8,286 nt of DNA from an uncultured Clostridia bacterium (GTDB lineage: Bacteria > Bacillota > Clostridia > Lachnospirales > Lachnospiraceae): contig CAMWWR010000060.1 of assembly GCA_947178045.1 (NCBI GenBank), forward strand, positions 1-8,286. The letters run 5' to 3'. The notes under the pieces were generated by a model. That model had not been told where the DNA came from. It made no database searches and was given only the letters and a program-made list of their open reading frames with translations. Below, in pieces: positions 1 to 6,769 of this stretch. The stretch's first letter is position 1. The number at the start of each line of letters is the position of its first letter. A program made the position numbers and the translations under genes.

Positions 1-242
1 GGACCGGCAGCGCCCACCGCGCGATCCCGGATGCCGCCGCCGGCGCCTTCATTTCCGGGGCGGCCGCCATGGAAATCCGTTTCTCCGAGAGTGCGGGAGT
101 ACTGCAGCCGGGGGATACGGCCACTCTGCAGCTGCGCATTACAAATGAGGACTGGAGCAATTACGATCAGTCGAACGACGCCTCCTTCCGCCCTGATGTC
201 TCCTCCTGGCAGCCTGCCGATGAGCTGCTTTTTGCGCCGTAA
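1..242 (+). CDS. C-terminal end of a protein with a CBM3-like carbohydrate-binding module (5' partial)
   Basis: The open frame enters from the left edge (codons from base 3) and stops with TAA at 240-242, leaving 79 residues. The tail contains [10 protein letters not shown], then [12 protein letters not shown], then [13 protein letters not shown] (about residues 50-62). This order, a beta strand, a PGD turn, another strand and the DWSNY-Q-ND motif, is characteristic of the C-terminal half of family 3 cellulose-binding modules. The parent protein is therefore probably secreted or surface-bound and binds a beta-glucan or similar polymer; its catalytic part, if any, lies outside the window. The end looks short: family members usually continue with a strand and a G-x-L-V-W-G-x-E-P type ending, whereas here [11 protein letters not shown] closes the protein, as if about eight residues were missing. 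Family call from motif only, without alignment. Confidence 0.72.
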   Translation, partial: TGSAHRAIPDAAAGAFISGAAAMEIRFSESAGVLQPGDTATLQLRITNEDWSNYDQSNDASFRPDVSSWQPADELLFAP

Positions 243-246
243 GCCC

Positions 247-272
247 GGCCTGCCCCGGTATTCTGGCAGGCC
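247..272 (+). terminator. GC-rich hairpin after the CBM3-like gene, possible terminator
   Basis: GGCCTGCC at 247-254 pairs perfectly with GGCAGGCC at 265-272 around a 10-base loop, starting four bases after the stop codon. No T-tract follows, so it is an atypical intrinsic terminator or an mRNA 3'-end stabilising structure. Confidence 0.4.
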
Positions 273-320
273 CCGCTTGCGCCGCCCCGGTTACCGTTTG
301 GCCTTCTGTTCCCGCCAGGT

Positions 321-388
321 GTTTTTATGGTTTTTTCATAAAAACCCGAGAATTTTATGCGCGAAATCGAGCTTTTACGATTTCTGTG
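321..388. repeat. Two consecutive inverted repeats in the spacer upstream of rpoD
   Basis: GTTTTTATG at 321-329 is the exact reverse complement of CATAAAAAC at 337-345 (loop of 7). GAAATCG at 363-369 matches CGATTTC at 378-384 (loop of 8), and that second dyad extends imperfectly outward to about 357-388. They lie between the CBM3-like gene and the rpoD promoter. They may be part of transcription termination for the upstream gene or operator-like sites. Nothing else recognisable was found in 243-453. Confidence 0.45.
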
Positions 389-453
389 CATCATTTTTGT
401 TACGGGAAGCCGAAGGCCGAACTGTAATTCTCCCGATAATTCCCTCAAAAATT

Positions 454-492
454 TTGTTCCTTTCTAAGGATAGGTGTGATATAATGCTGTTT
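454..492 (+). promoter_or_regulatory. Extended -10 promoter of rpoD-plsC
   Basis: A perfect TATAAT at 480-485 is preceded by TGA at 477-479, giving an extended -10 element (TGnTATAAT). The -35 is weak: TTGTTC at 454-459 has a 20-base spacer, and TTCCTT at 457-462 has 17, so the TG extension probably compensates. Transcription should begin near 492, giving a leader of about 28 bases with AAGGAGG at 507-513. Confidence 0.72.
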
Positions 493-519
493 AGTGTCTT
501 TTTACCAAGGAGGCTGACA

Positions 520-1626
520 ATGGAAGAGCAGAATACCGTTTTTGAAACACGCCTGAGGGAGCTCGCCGCCATCGCGGCGGAGAACAAGGGAGTCATCGAC
601 AGCGATAAGGTCAACGACTTTTTTAAAGGAATGAATCTGAACGTTGCGCAGATTGATCAGATATATGAATATCTCGAGGCCAACAACATCACCGTTCTCA
701 ATCTGTCGGAGGAGGAGCCGGATGACGATGCTCTGATGGAGCTTGACGACGACATTATAATGGAGGACGAGGATCTCTCCGCCGTCGCCGACGCCATGGC
801 GGACGACCCCGTCAAGCAGTATCTCAAGGAGATCGGCGGCTTTTCCCTGCTGTCTCTGGAGGAGGAGATCGAGCTCGCCAGACGGATCGAAAAGGGCGAT
901 GAGGATGCAAAGCGCATTCTTGCTGAATCCAACCTCCGCCTCGTCGTCAGCATCGCCAAACGCTATGCCGGGCGCGGGCTTTCGTTTCTCGACCTGATCC
1001 AGGAGGGCAACCTCGGCCTGATCAAGGCCGTGGATAAATTTGACTACAACAAGGGCTATAAGTTCAGCACCTACGCAACCTGGTGGATCCGTCAGGCGAT
1101 CACACGCTCCATCGCGGACCAGTCCCGCACGATTCGCATTCCGGTCCACATGTCCGAGGTAATCAACAAAACCTACCGGATTTCCCGCACGCTTCTGCAG
1201 GAATACGGCCGGGAGCCTACCGAGAAGGAGCTGGCGGACGCCATGAACCTTCCCGTCGACAAAATCCGCGAGATCCTCAAGGTCTCCGCGGATCCCATCT
1301 CTCTCGATACGACCATCGGCGAGGAGGACGACAGCCATCTCGGAGATTTTATCCGGGATGAAACCGTCGTCGGCCCGGAGGAGGCTGCCTCCTACGCCAT
1401 GCTTCAGGATCAGATCGCGAAGCTGCTTGAGACGCTGACCGAGCGGGAACAGCGCGTGCTGATCCTCCGCTTCGGCCTGAAGGACGGCCGAAGCCGCACG
1501 CTCGAGGAGGTCGGAAAGGAATTTAACGTGACAAGGGAACGCATCCGGCAGATCGAGGCGAAGGCGCTGCGCAAGCTCCGCCATCCGAGCCGCGCGAGAA
1601 TGCTCAAGGGGTATGACGCAACCTGA
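520..1626 (+). CDS. rpoD: RNA polymerase primary sigma factor RpoD (SigA)
   Basis: The 368-residue protein is the housekeeping sigma-70 factor, which directs RNA polymerase to -35/-10 promoters. Length matches Gram-positive SigA. Visible in order: a region 1.1-like helical segment (about 1-60), an acidic linker (63-86), region 1.2 ([12 protein letters not shown], 95-106), region 2 (about 134-204) with [31 protein letters not shown] core sequence and the -10-melting segment around [16 protein letters not shown] (179-194), region 3 (about 208-290), and region 4 (297-361) with the -35-binding helix-turn-helix around [19 protein letters not shown] (328-346). The frame stays open upstream to base 31, but ATG 520 is chosen: AAGGAGG lies 6 bases before it, the promoter is at 480, and family homology begins here. 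plsC follows at once. The window shows neither dnaG upstream nor the usual downstream genes of the clostridial sigma operon. Confidence 0.96.
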   Translation: MEEQNTVFETRLRELAAIAAENKGVIDSDKVNDFFKGMNLNVAQIDQIYEYLEANNITVLNLSEEEPDDDALMELDDDIIMEDEDLSAVADAMADDPVKQYLKEIGGFSLLSLEEEIELARRIEKGDEDAKRILAESNLRLVVSIAKRYAGRGLSFLDLIQEGNLGLIKAVDKFDYNKGYKFSTYATWWIRQAITRSIADQSRTIRIPVHMSEVINKTYRISRTLLQEYGREPTEKELADAMNLPVDKIREILKVSADPISLDTTIGEEDDSHLGDFIRDETVVGPEEAASYAMLQDQIAKLLETLTEREQRVLILRFGLKDGRSRTLEEVGKEFNVTRERIRQIEAKALRKLRHPSRARMLKGYDAT

Positions 1627-1638
1627 TGGAGGTCTTCT

Positions 1639-2370
1639 ATGAAACGAATCGCACTCATGTTTCTGCGCAGCTTTTTTGTGCTGCCATACTACCTTTTCCG
1701 GCTTTTCCGGCTGTGCAACATTGAAAAATACGACAATTATACAAGATACGGCTTTCTCCACAAAATTGCGCCGAAGGTGAACCGGCGCGGGCGCGTCCGT
1801 GTGGAATGCCACGGTCTCGAAAATATTCCGGAGGAGACCGGATATATTATTTTTCCCAACCATCAGGGGCTTTTCGACGCGCTTGCATTTCTCGAAACAC
1901 ACGAGCGTCCGTTTGTGACCGTAATGAAAAAGGAGGTCAAGGACATTTTCCTGCTCCGCAACGTAATCACCCTGCTGCAGGCAGAAATCATTGACCGCGA
2001 GGATATCCGTCAATCCATGACCGTGATCAAAAACATGACGAACCGCGTAAAGAACGGCGAAAACTTTATTATCTTCGCCGAGGGCACAAGAAGCAGGGAC
2101 GGCAATCACGTCGGAGAATTCAAGGGCGGCAGCTTTAAGAGCGCCATGAACGCGCACTGCCCGATCGTACCTGCGGCGCTCGTCGACTCCTACAAAGCAT
2201 TTGACACAAATTCCATCAAAAAACTGACCGTACAGCTCTTCTACCTCAAACCGCTCTACTATGAGGATTATAAGGGCATGAAGTCCACCGAGATCGCGGA
2301 GCTCGTACAGAGCCGGGTTCAGGCAACCATCGACGAATACGAAAGGCAGGCCGCCGGGGCTGAAAAATAA
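1639..2370 (+). CDS. plsC: 1-acyl-sn-glycerol-3-phosphate acyltransferase (PlsC family)
   Basis: This 243-residue protein belongs to the PlsC/LPLAT family, which acylates lysophosphatidic acid at position 2 to give phosphatidic acid at the inner membrane face. The catalytic NHxxxxD motif is NHQGLFD at residues 74-80 (His75, Asp80). The phosphate-binding block is EGTRSR at 148-153, followed by FKGG (161-164) and the IVPAA block (176-180). The N-terminus (about 5-27) is hydrophobic and aromatic with interspersed arginines and probably sits on the membrane. GGAGG at 1628-1632, overlapping the end of rpoD, precedes ATG 1639 by 6 bases. With a 12-base gap and no promoter between, it is cotranscribed with rpoD and may be translationally coupled. 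The family is clear; the exact substrate is inferred, and a lysophospholipid acyltransferase of different specificity is possible. Confidence 0.9.
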   Translation: MKRIALMFLRSFFVLPYYLFRLFRLCNIEKYDNYTRYGFLHKIAPKVNRRGRVRVECHGLENIPEETGYIIFPNHQGLFDALAFLETHERPFVTVMKKEVKDIFLLRNVITLLQAEIIDREDIRQSMTVIKNMTNRVKNGENFIIFAEGTRSRDGNHVGEFKGGSFKSAMNAHCPIVPAALVDSYKAFDTNSIKKLTVQLFYLKPLYYEDYKGMKSTEIAELVQSRVQATIDEYERQAAGAEK

Positions 2371-2389
2371 GCCCGGCGGCCCTGCTTTT
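2346..2389 (+). terminator. Intrinsic terminator of rpoD-plsC, overlapping the plsC stop
   Basis: A long GC-rich stem (2346-2361 with 2370-2385, one bulged G on each arm) is followed by TTTT at 2386-2389. The 8-base loop at 2362-2369 holds most of the plsC stop codon (2368-2370), so the left arm is coding sequence. On the other strand the stem is followed by only three T, so it may also help stop the converging operon. Confidence 0.8.
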
Positions 2390-2406
2390 GTCCCGGTAAA
2401 TTCGTG

Positions 2407-2426
2407 CGCCTCCGGCGGAGGCGTTT
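2407..2426. terminator. Second hairpin between the convergent operons
   Basis: CGCCTCC at 2407-2413 pairs with GGAGGCG at 2417-2423 around a 3-base loop, followed by TTT on the + strand. It lies between the plsC terminator and the end of the converging - strand operon, and could be a backup terminator in either direction. The T-tract is very short. Confidence 0.45.
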
Positions 2427-2454
2427 AAGAGCCGGCGATTTAATCCACTCTGCC

Positions 2455-3666
2455 TTAGCGCTCAAGCTGATACAGGTTATCGTCCTGCACGAAATTTGTC
2501 GCATTGTACAAAAACAGGATATCCGTAACCTCATAAAGCTTTATAAGCTGTGAAACCGGCATTTTGCTGTAACGGAAATCGACCATGATCACCTCGTCGT
2601 AATCCTGTGCGAGGAACGGCACGAACGTATGCGCGTAGGAGTCCTTGACAACAAGCAGCCGCCTGCCGTTTCTTTCCTCGCCCTGCTGCCGGATATGTGA
2701 GACTGCATGGTTCCCGTCCAGATATACCATGTACTTATCCTTTTCCGTCAGACGGTTCATGGCAAAAAGCGAATTCTGCGGTTTTCCGTTCATATCATAC
2801 TCGACGCGGTACGCCCTTCCATCGTCATAGAGCGTGACCGTATCCGCCTGCATCGGCAGATTCACCTTGGAATACAGGGTTCCGTAAAATTCTCCGCTGC
2901 CTGTGCTGACAGAATAATCCTCCTGTCCGCGCGGGCTCTTTCCCAGCGCCTCCGCCCATGCCCGGTAGGCGTAATAGGCCCCCAGCGCCGTCCAATGGTG
3001 ATCTGTACGATAGTATAAATACTCTCCATTGTGCGCGAGCAGAGAATCCCTCACATTAACAAAGCTGTTCCCCAGCAGGTCCGACACGCGCGCGAGCAGC
3101 GCCTCCTGGTCATATTCCTCCGTATGAGCGGGCAGCTTATCCGCATAAATATCTGCCGCGGTCGGCACAAGCATCGCATACACGCGCCCCTCGCCCAGCA
3201 GCTCCGAATATTTCTTTACAAAGGCCGCAAGGCGCGCAATGTTCTTTTCCTCCGTCTCCGCATCCACGGAGGACGCGTCCGTTTTCGTGATCAGATAGCC
3301 GTCGGCGGCGAAATATACGCCGTTGATATCCTTTTTCCCGATCAGCCGCTCCGTCCGCGTCTTCAGGCCGATCCAGGCATCCCGCCCGATAAACTGATCG
3401 GTGAGATAATCCTCGTATTTTCTGGTATATTTATCCTCGTCCTTTTTCGCAAAAAGACTGGCCAGCGTAAACTTCGGCTTCTGTGCGAGCGTCCGGTTTT
3501 CACTCTCCGACCGCTCCCTGACCGGGCTGAAAAAGCCGGCGATCGTAAGCCCGAAAATAAGCGCCAGGAACACCCCCGTCAAAACACGGCTGTTCCAACT
3601 GCTTCCCTGCGGCGTTCCCGCGGCAGCGCCCGTCTCCCTTTCTGTTTTTTCCTGCTTCGCCTTCAA
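2455..3666 (-). CDS. DHHW-family / AlgX-AlgJ-like membrane-anchored protein, O-acetylation partner
   Basis: The 403-residue protein has a short Lys-rich N-terminus, one membrane anchor (about 27-47) and a large extracytoplasmic domain. It carries TDHHW at 221-225, the signature of the DHHW family related to AlgX/AlgJ SGNH-like acetyltransferases, and KDSYAH at 341-346. By analogy with AlgX, Asp222, His224 and Ser343 would form the catalytic triad; this assignment is inference. The region ESENRTLAQKP (55-65) and DQFIGRDAWIGLKT (90-103) is also typical of the family. It probably passes acyl groups, delivered by the MBOAT protein encoded just upstream, to a surface polysaccharide. The start codon is TTG (3664-3666), chosen because AGGAGGG at 3674-3680 sits 7 bases before it. 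A 140-base gap separates it from the MBOAT gene, so it could also have its own promoter. Confidence 0.85.
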   Translation of the reverse strand: MKAKQEKTERETGAAAGTPQGSSWNSRVLTGVFLALIFGLTIAGFFSPVRERSESENRTLAQKPKFTLASLFAKKDEDKYTRKYEDYLTDQFIGRDAWIGLKTRTERLIGKKDINGVYFAADGYLITKTDASSVDAETEEKNIARLAAFVKKYSELLGEGRVYAMLVPTAADIYADKLPAHTEEYDQEALLARVSDLLGNSFVNVRDSLLAHNGEYLYYRTDHHWTALGAYYAYRAWAEALGKSPRGQEDYSVSTGSGEFYGTLYSKVNLPMQADTVTLYDDGRAYRVEYDMNGKPQNSLFAMNRLTEKDKYMVYLDGNHAVSHIRQQGEERNGRRLLVVKDSYAHTFVPFLAQDYDEVIMVDFRYSKMPVSQLIKLYEVTDILFLYNATNFVQDDNLYQLER

Positions 3667-3712
3667 TTCGATTCCCTCCTGCGCTTTGCCGGTCTATATC
3701 TTTTTATACCTT

Positions 3713-3730
3713 CCGTCCATACCGTCCATA
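3713..3730. repeat. Tandem 9-bp direct repeat upstream of the DHHW gene
   Basis: CCGTCCATA occurs twice head to tail (3713-3721 and 3722-3730); on the coding strand this reads TATGGACGG twice. Just downstream on that strand are TATAAA (3708-3703) and TATAGA (3698-3693), which resemble -10 elements, but no good -35 is present. It may be a regulator-binding site or chance. The rest of the 140-base gap (3667-3806) holds the ribosome binding site and a 6-bp dyad (3760-3765 with 3780-3785). Confidence 0.35.
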
Positions 3731-3806
3731 GTCCCTTTTCCTGTTCCATTCCAGGCCATGACTGCTGCGCTTTCCCTTTGCAGTCCGCCCCCGTGCTTTT
3801 TGCATG

Positions 3807-5444
3807 CTAAAACCGGAAATACAGGAACGGATTATAGGTCGCATCCACAAGATACGCTACCGAGAGCAAAAACACTCCCACAAGGAACAGTGCCTGCGCC
3901 GCCAGAGCATACCATCCTGTGCCGACCGCTGCCGCCGGTGGCTCCTCTGTACTGCCAGCTGCACCCTCTGCGCCGGCCGCACCTACCATGCCAGACCCTC
4001 TTGCCGCATTCGCCGCACCCGCCGTGCCGGACTTTCCGACACTGCTGCCTGCGCCGGCTGCACCTGTCATGCCGGCCGCTTCTGCCACTCCTGTCCCGGC
4101 CGCACCGCGTTCTCCTTCCGCACGCTTTTTGGAAAAGCTCCGGCGTGCCGAAAAGAGCCGTTCCGCCAGCCGTTTCGGCACACTGGTCGCCGCGAAGATC
4201 AGGATGACGAGCATCACCCAGTAATTATTCAGCAGGTACAGCGCCCGCGCATCCACAAAACCGGCCTCTCCCGGCACAAACATCGATTTCACATAAGTGC
4301 CCACCCTCGTCAGATCCTCAAAGCTGAACAGCACAAAGCTGACCGATACGACCAGCAGCGTATAAACATGTAAAAGGAAACCCGGCAGCTTTTTCAGTAT
4401 TCCGCCAAGGAAAAATTTCTCAATCATAAGAAATACGCCGAAATAGACGCCCCACAGCACAAAATTCCAGCTCGCCCCGTGCCAGAAGCCGGTCAGCAGC
4501 CAGACGACCGCAATGTTCCTGGCCTGCTTTGCAAGTCCCACACGGTTGCCGCCGAGCGGGATATAGACATACTCCCGAAACCAGCTGCCCAGCGAAATAT
4601 GCCATCTTCTCCAGAATTCTGTGATGCTCTTTGAGGTAAACGGATAATTGAAATTCTCGAGAAAATGAAAGCCTAACATCCGTCCGAGACCGATCGCCAT
4701 ATCCGAATAACCGGAAAAATCGAAATAAATCTGCAGACAGCAGGCAAGAATGCCGAGCCATGCCGCCAATACCGACGTCTGCGCCGGAGCCGTCTGGCTC
4801 ACCGCGTCCCACAGCAGGCCGATATTGTTGGCCAGCAGCACCTTTTTCCCGAGCCCGCACATAAACTTCAGCGCGCCGGACGCAAATTCGTCACTGCTCT
4901 CCGTCCGGTGGTTCAGCTCCTCCGCCACCGTCTTATACTGGACGATCGGCCCCGCGATCAGCTGCGGAAACAGCGCCACATAAGCACCGAAGGAGATGAT
5001 ATTCTTCTGCACCTTCGCCTGTCCGCGGTAAATATCGACCGTGTAGGACATTGTCTGGAAGGTGTAAAAGGAAATGCCGATCGGCAGCGTCAGCTTCAGC
5101 AGCGGAATCTCTGTGCCGAACAGCGCATTGATATTACCGAGCAGGAAATCCGAATATTTAAAGAAACCGAGCAATGCAAGATTGATTACCATGGATTCGA
5201 TCACAAAGTATTTTGCCCTGGCGCGGTTTCCCTTTTTCAAATTGGAATCCACAAGCCAGCCGTGCGTAAAGTCCACCACCGTGGAGAACAGCATCAGCAC
5301 GACGTAGACCGGCTCGCCCCAGGCATAGAACACGAGGCTCGCCAGAAAGAGAATCGCGTTTCTCGCCTTCTTCGGAGCAGCAAAATACACTAGCAGCACA
5401 ATGGGCAAAAATCGAAATAAAAATATCAGGCTGCTGAAAACCAT
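3807..5444 (-). CDS. MBOAT family O-acyltransferase (AlgI/DltB-like) with an Ala/Gly-rich insert
   Basis: This 545-residue polytopic membrane protein belongs to the MBOAT family. Such proteins take acyl groups, usually acetyl, from a cytoplasmic donor and move them across the membrane for O-acylation of exported polymers. Family hallmarks are YTFQTMSYTVDIYRG (127-141), QLIAGPIVQY (161-170), the FDFSGYSDMAIGLGRMLG block (241-258), NFNYPF (264-269), FWRRWHISLGSWFREYVYIPLGGNR (277-301) and LTGFWHGASWNFVLWG (317-332). His322 in the last block is the expected invariant catalytic histidine and His282 the second conserved one. Most of the chain is hydrophobic segments. Residues about 441-509 are a low-complexity Ala/Gly/Ser stretch placed before the last helix (513-533), which makes the protein longer than the usual 460-490 residues. 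ATG 5444 has AAGGAG 8 bases upstream, and the anti-sigma-like gene ends 3 bases before it. Acyl group and target polymer are unknown. Confidence 0.92.
   Translation of the reverse strand: MVFSSLIFLFRFLPIVLLVYFAAPKKARNAILFLASLVFYAWGEPVYVVLMLFSTVVDFTHGWLVDSNLKKGNRARAKYFVIESMVINLALLGFFKYSDFLLGNINALFGTEIPLLKLTLPIGISFYTFQTMSYTVDIYRGQAKVQKNIISFGAYVALFPQLIAGPIVQYKTVAEELNHRTESSDEFASGALKFMCGLGKKVLLANNIGLLWDAVSQTAPAQTSVLAAWLGILACCLQIYFDFSGYSDMAIGLGRMLGFHFLENFNYPFTSKSITEFWRRWHISLGSWFREYVYIPLGGNRVGLAKQARNIAVVWLLTGFWHGASWNFVLWGVYFGVFLMIEKFFLGGILKKLPGFLLHVYTLLVVSVSFVLFSFEDLTRVGTYVKSMFVPGEAGFVDARALYLLNNYWVMLVILIFAATSVPKRLAERLFSARRSFSKKRAEGERGAAGTGVAEAAGMTGAAGAGSSVGKSGTAGAANAARGSGMVGAAGAEGAAGSTEEPPAAAVGTGWYALAAQALFLVGVFLLSVAYLVDATYNPFLYFRF
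3968..4073. repeat. In-frame imperfect repeat inside the MBOAT gene (81-bp spacing)
   Basis: The 25-base segments at 3968-3992 and 4049-4073 match at 22 positions and are offset by 81 bases, exactly 27 codons. They encode GMVGAAGAE (485-493) and GMTGAAGAG (458-466). Further Ala/Gly codon runs between and around them look like worn copies, so the insert probably grew by in-frame duplication. Confidence 0.65.
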
Positions 5445-5447
5445 ATC

Positions 5448-6041
5448 CTACTCTCCTTCCGTACTCTCCAAAAATATGCTTCCCTGAGCGTTGTAATACA
5501 GGCCGTCGTTCCCCCTGCGATAATAGCGGGATGCGTCTGTCAGATAATATCCGTCCTGCTCTGCGTTCACAAGCAGGATTACGTCCTCGCCCTCTTCCGG
5601 TTTCACCCCGCACTGCAGCATGACCGAGAGCTCCTCTGCCGTCTCCTCATCCGTCACCGTAAGAATGGCCGCGTCCTCCGACAGCACGCAGGCCGTCACC
5701 CTGCCGCGGACCGTTTCCAGCATCTCCACGCTGCGCATCCGGGAGTTCTCCTCCCCGTTCAGGCTTGCCGGAAGCAGCGCATGGTTCGCGGGATCCTCCC
5801 CGAAATCATCCTTCGTTCCGGCTTTTCTGCCGGCAGCCAGCGCGACGCAGCTGATAATGCCGACACAGGCCGCGGCGGCCAGCCAGCGCACGGCGCGCGG
5901 CCGGAAGCGCCGGGTCTTTTCCCGCTCCCTGGCATCTGTCCCCGGCGTTTTTTGGCAGGTTTCCGATTTCTTCCTGCTTGCCTCCGCCTTTTCATAGATA
6001 CCCGCAATAAATTCTTCGTCACTTTTCATACTCATACCCAT
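5448..6041 (-). CDS. Putative single-pass anti-sigma factor
   Basis: The 197-residue protein has a charged cytoplasmic N-terminus (1-50), one membrane helix (about 52-71, WLAAAACVGIISCVALAAG) and an extracytoplasmic domain of about 125 residues. Position directly after an ECF sigma gene, this topology and the MKSDEEFIAGIYEKAE start are typical of Clostridia anti-sigma factors that hold the sigma at the membrane. No Zn-type HxxxCxxC motif is visible. The outer part alternates strands and turns (RGRVTACVL, AAILTVTDEE, EELSVML, GEDVILLVN), resembling a small OB-like barrel; this is inference. Three in-frame ATGs lie at codons 1, 3 and 5, none with a good Shine-Dalgarno sequence; homology style favours codon 5 (MKSDEEF), while the longest form is given. 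The TAG stop is 3 bases from the MBOAT start, so the two are very likely coupled. A role other than anti-sigma, such as an acylation accessory protein, is possible. Confidence 0.65.
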   Translation of the reverse strand: MGMSMKSDEEFIAGIYEKAEASRKKSETCQKTPGTDAREREKTRRFRPRAVRWLAAAACVGIISCVALAAGRKAGTKDDFGEDPANHALLPASLNGEENSRMRSVEMLETVRGRVTACVLSEDAAILTVTDEETAEELSVMLQCGVKPEEGEDVILLVNAEQDGYYLTDASRYYRRGNDGLYYNAQGSIFLESTEGE

Positions 6042-6047
6042 GTATAC

Positions 6048-6063
6048 CGCAGGTCCGCCTGCG
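6048..6063 (-). promoter_or_regulatory. Hairpin just upstream of the anti-sigma-like start
   Basis: CGCAGG at 6048-6053 and CCTGCG at 6058-6063 form a perfect 6-bp stem with a 4-base loop. In the - strand mRNA it ends 6 bases before ATG 6041 and covers where a ribosome binding site would be. It may tune translation of the anti-sigma-like protein relative to the sigma factor. Confidence 0.35.
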
Positions 6064-6102
6064 ATATTGCTTCAATTCTGCTGCCCGGCATCAGGCAACG
6101 CT

Positions 6103-6648
6103 TTAATCCGCGTTTTCCTCCATTTTCTGCTTCAGCCTTTTTCTGGCGCGATGGAGCAGCACCCGGAGCTGATTGTCCGATTTTCCGAGCATCTGCGCGG
6201 CATCCGTGTAGGAAACTCCCTCCAGATCGACCAGGTACAAAACACGTTCAGAATCCGGCCTGAGCTGCTTCATGATCGCGTACAGCTCCCGTTTTTCTTC
6301 CTCCCGAATCACCTTCTCTTCCAGCAGCAGCACATCCGCGCGCATTGCATCCGACTCCTCCCATTCCCCGATGAAAGTGAGCCTCCCGTTTTTGCGGATA
6401 AAATCCACTGCCTTATTATGCCCGATCGTATAAATATATGTCTTAAATGAAGTCTCCGTCCGGTAGCGCTCCGGGTGAAGCAGAACCTCGACAAACACAT
6501 CCTGCGCCAGATCCTCCGCCTGATACAGATCCCTGACGAGCCTCGCAATAAACTGAATCAGCCCGTCCTTGTAGCGCAGGACAAGGTGCTCGAACCCCGC
6601 CTTGTCCCCGCCGAGAAATTGTTCATAGTCCAGTCTGTCCTGCTCCAT
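6103..6648 (-). CDS. ECF-type RNA polymerase sigma factor (sigma-70 group 4)
   Basis: This is a short sigma factor of 181 residues with only regions 2 and 4. Region 2 covers about 17-88 and includes YQAEDLAQDVFVEVLL (42-57) and the segment SFKTYIYTIGHNKAVDFIRK (67-86). A charged linker follows, then region 4 (about 113-175) with LRPDSERVLYLVDLEGVSYTDAAQML-type sequence and the helix-turn-helix ending in LLHRARKRLK (164-173). The frame is open to ATG 6696 (197 residues), but ATG 6648 is preferred: GGAG at 6655-6658 lies 6 bases upstream, the apparent transcription start (about 6698) would leave almost no leader for the longer form, and ECF homology begins here. The next gene, an anti-sigma-like membrane protein, starts 61 bases downstream, followed by the acyltransferase genes. 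Targets are unknown; the ECF-type promoter at 7692-7722 is a candidate. Confidence 0.9.
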   Translation of the reverse strand: MEQDRLDYEQFLGGDKAGFEHLVLRYKDGLIQFIARLVRDLYQAEDLAQDVFVEVLLHPERYRTETSFKTYIYTIGHNKAVDFIRKNGRLTFIGEWEESDAMRADVLLLEEKVIREEEKRELYAIMKQLRPDSERVLYLVDLEGVSYTDAAQMLGKSDNQLRVLLHRARKRLKQKMEENAD

Positions 6649-6697
6649 ACGGAACTCCATCCTCTCTGTCAGTCTTTTGTATAATCGACGAACCATC

Positions 6698-6713
6698 GTC
6701 CATTATCATAGCA
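6698..6713 (-). promoter_or_regulatory. Extended -10 promoter of the ECF sigma operon
   Basis: On the - strand TATGAT (6710-6705) is preceded by TGC (6713-6711), an extended -10 element; transcription would start near 6698. No good -35 is seen (TGGAAA at about 17 bases upstream). A GGAAA-GCA-TTTCC dyad at 6720-6732 overlaps the spacer and could be an operator. This would give basal housekeeping transcription of the sigma gene. Confidence 0.5.
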
Positions 6714-6769
6714 CAGAAAGGAAAGCATTTCCATACATAATTTTGAAGCTCCCGGGCCGTGCGTTTGCC

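Noticed and set aside
31..519. N-terminal extension of RpoD by about 163 residues
   Set aside because: The frame is open only by chance: it crosses another coding region, the promoter at 477-485 and the leader. The extension has no sigma-like sequence, and ATG 520 has an ideal ribosome binding site.
502..2157. A 551-residue open frame on the - strand covering all of rpoD and much of plsC
   Set aside because: It lies entirely antisense to two genes with clear family motifs, and its translation shows no recognisable domain. The openness is a by-product of GC-rich codon use in the real genes.
3031..4373. Several + strand open frames of 100-260 residues
   Set aside because: They are antisense to the DHHW and MBOAT genes, are rich in Arg, Pro and His, and have no family features.
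6649..6696. Longer start of the ECF sigma factor at ATG 6696
   Set aside because: There is no ribosome binding site, and the apparent transcription start is only about 2 bases upstream. ATG 6648 has GGAG 6 bases before it and matches the usual ECF N-terminus. It remains an alternative.
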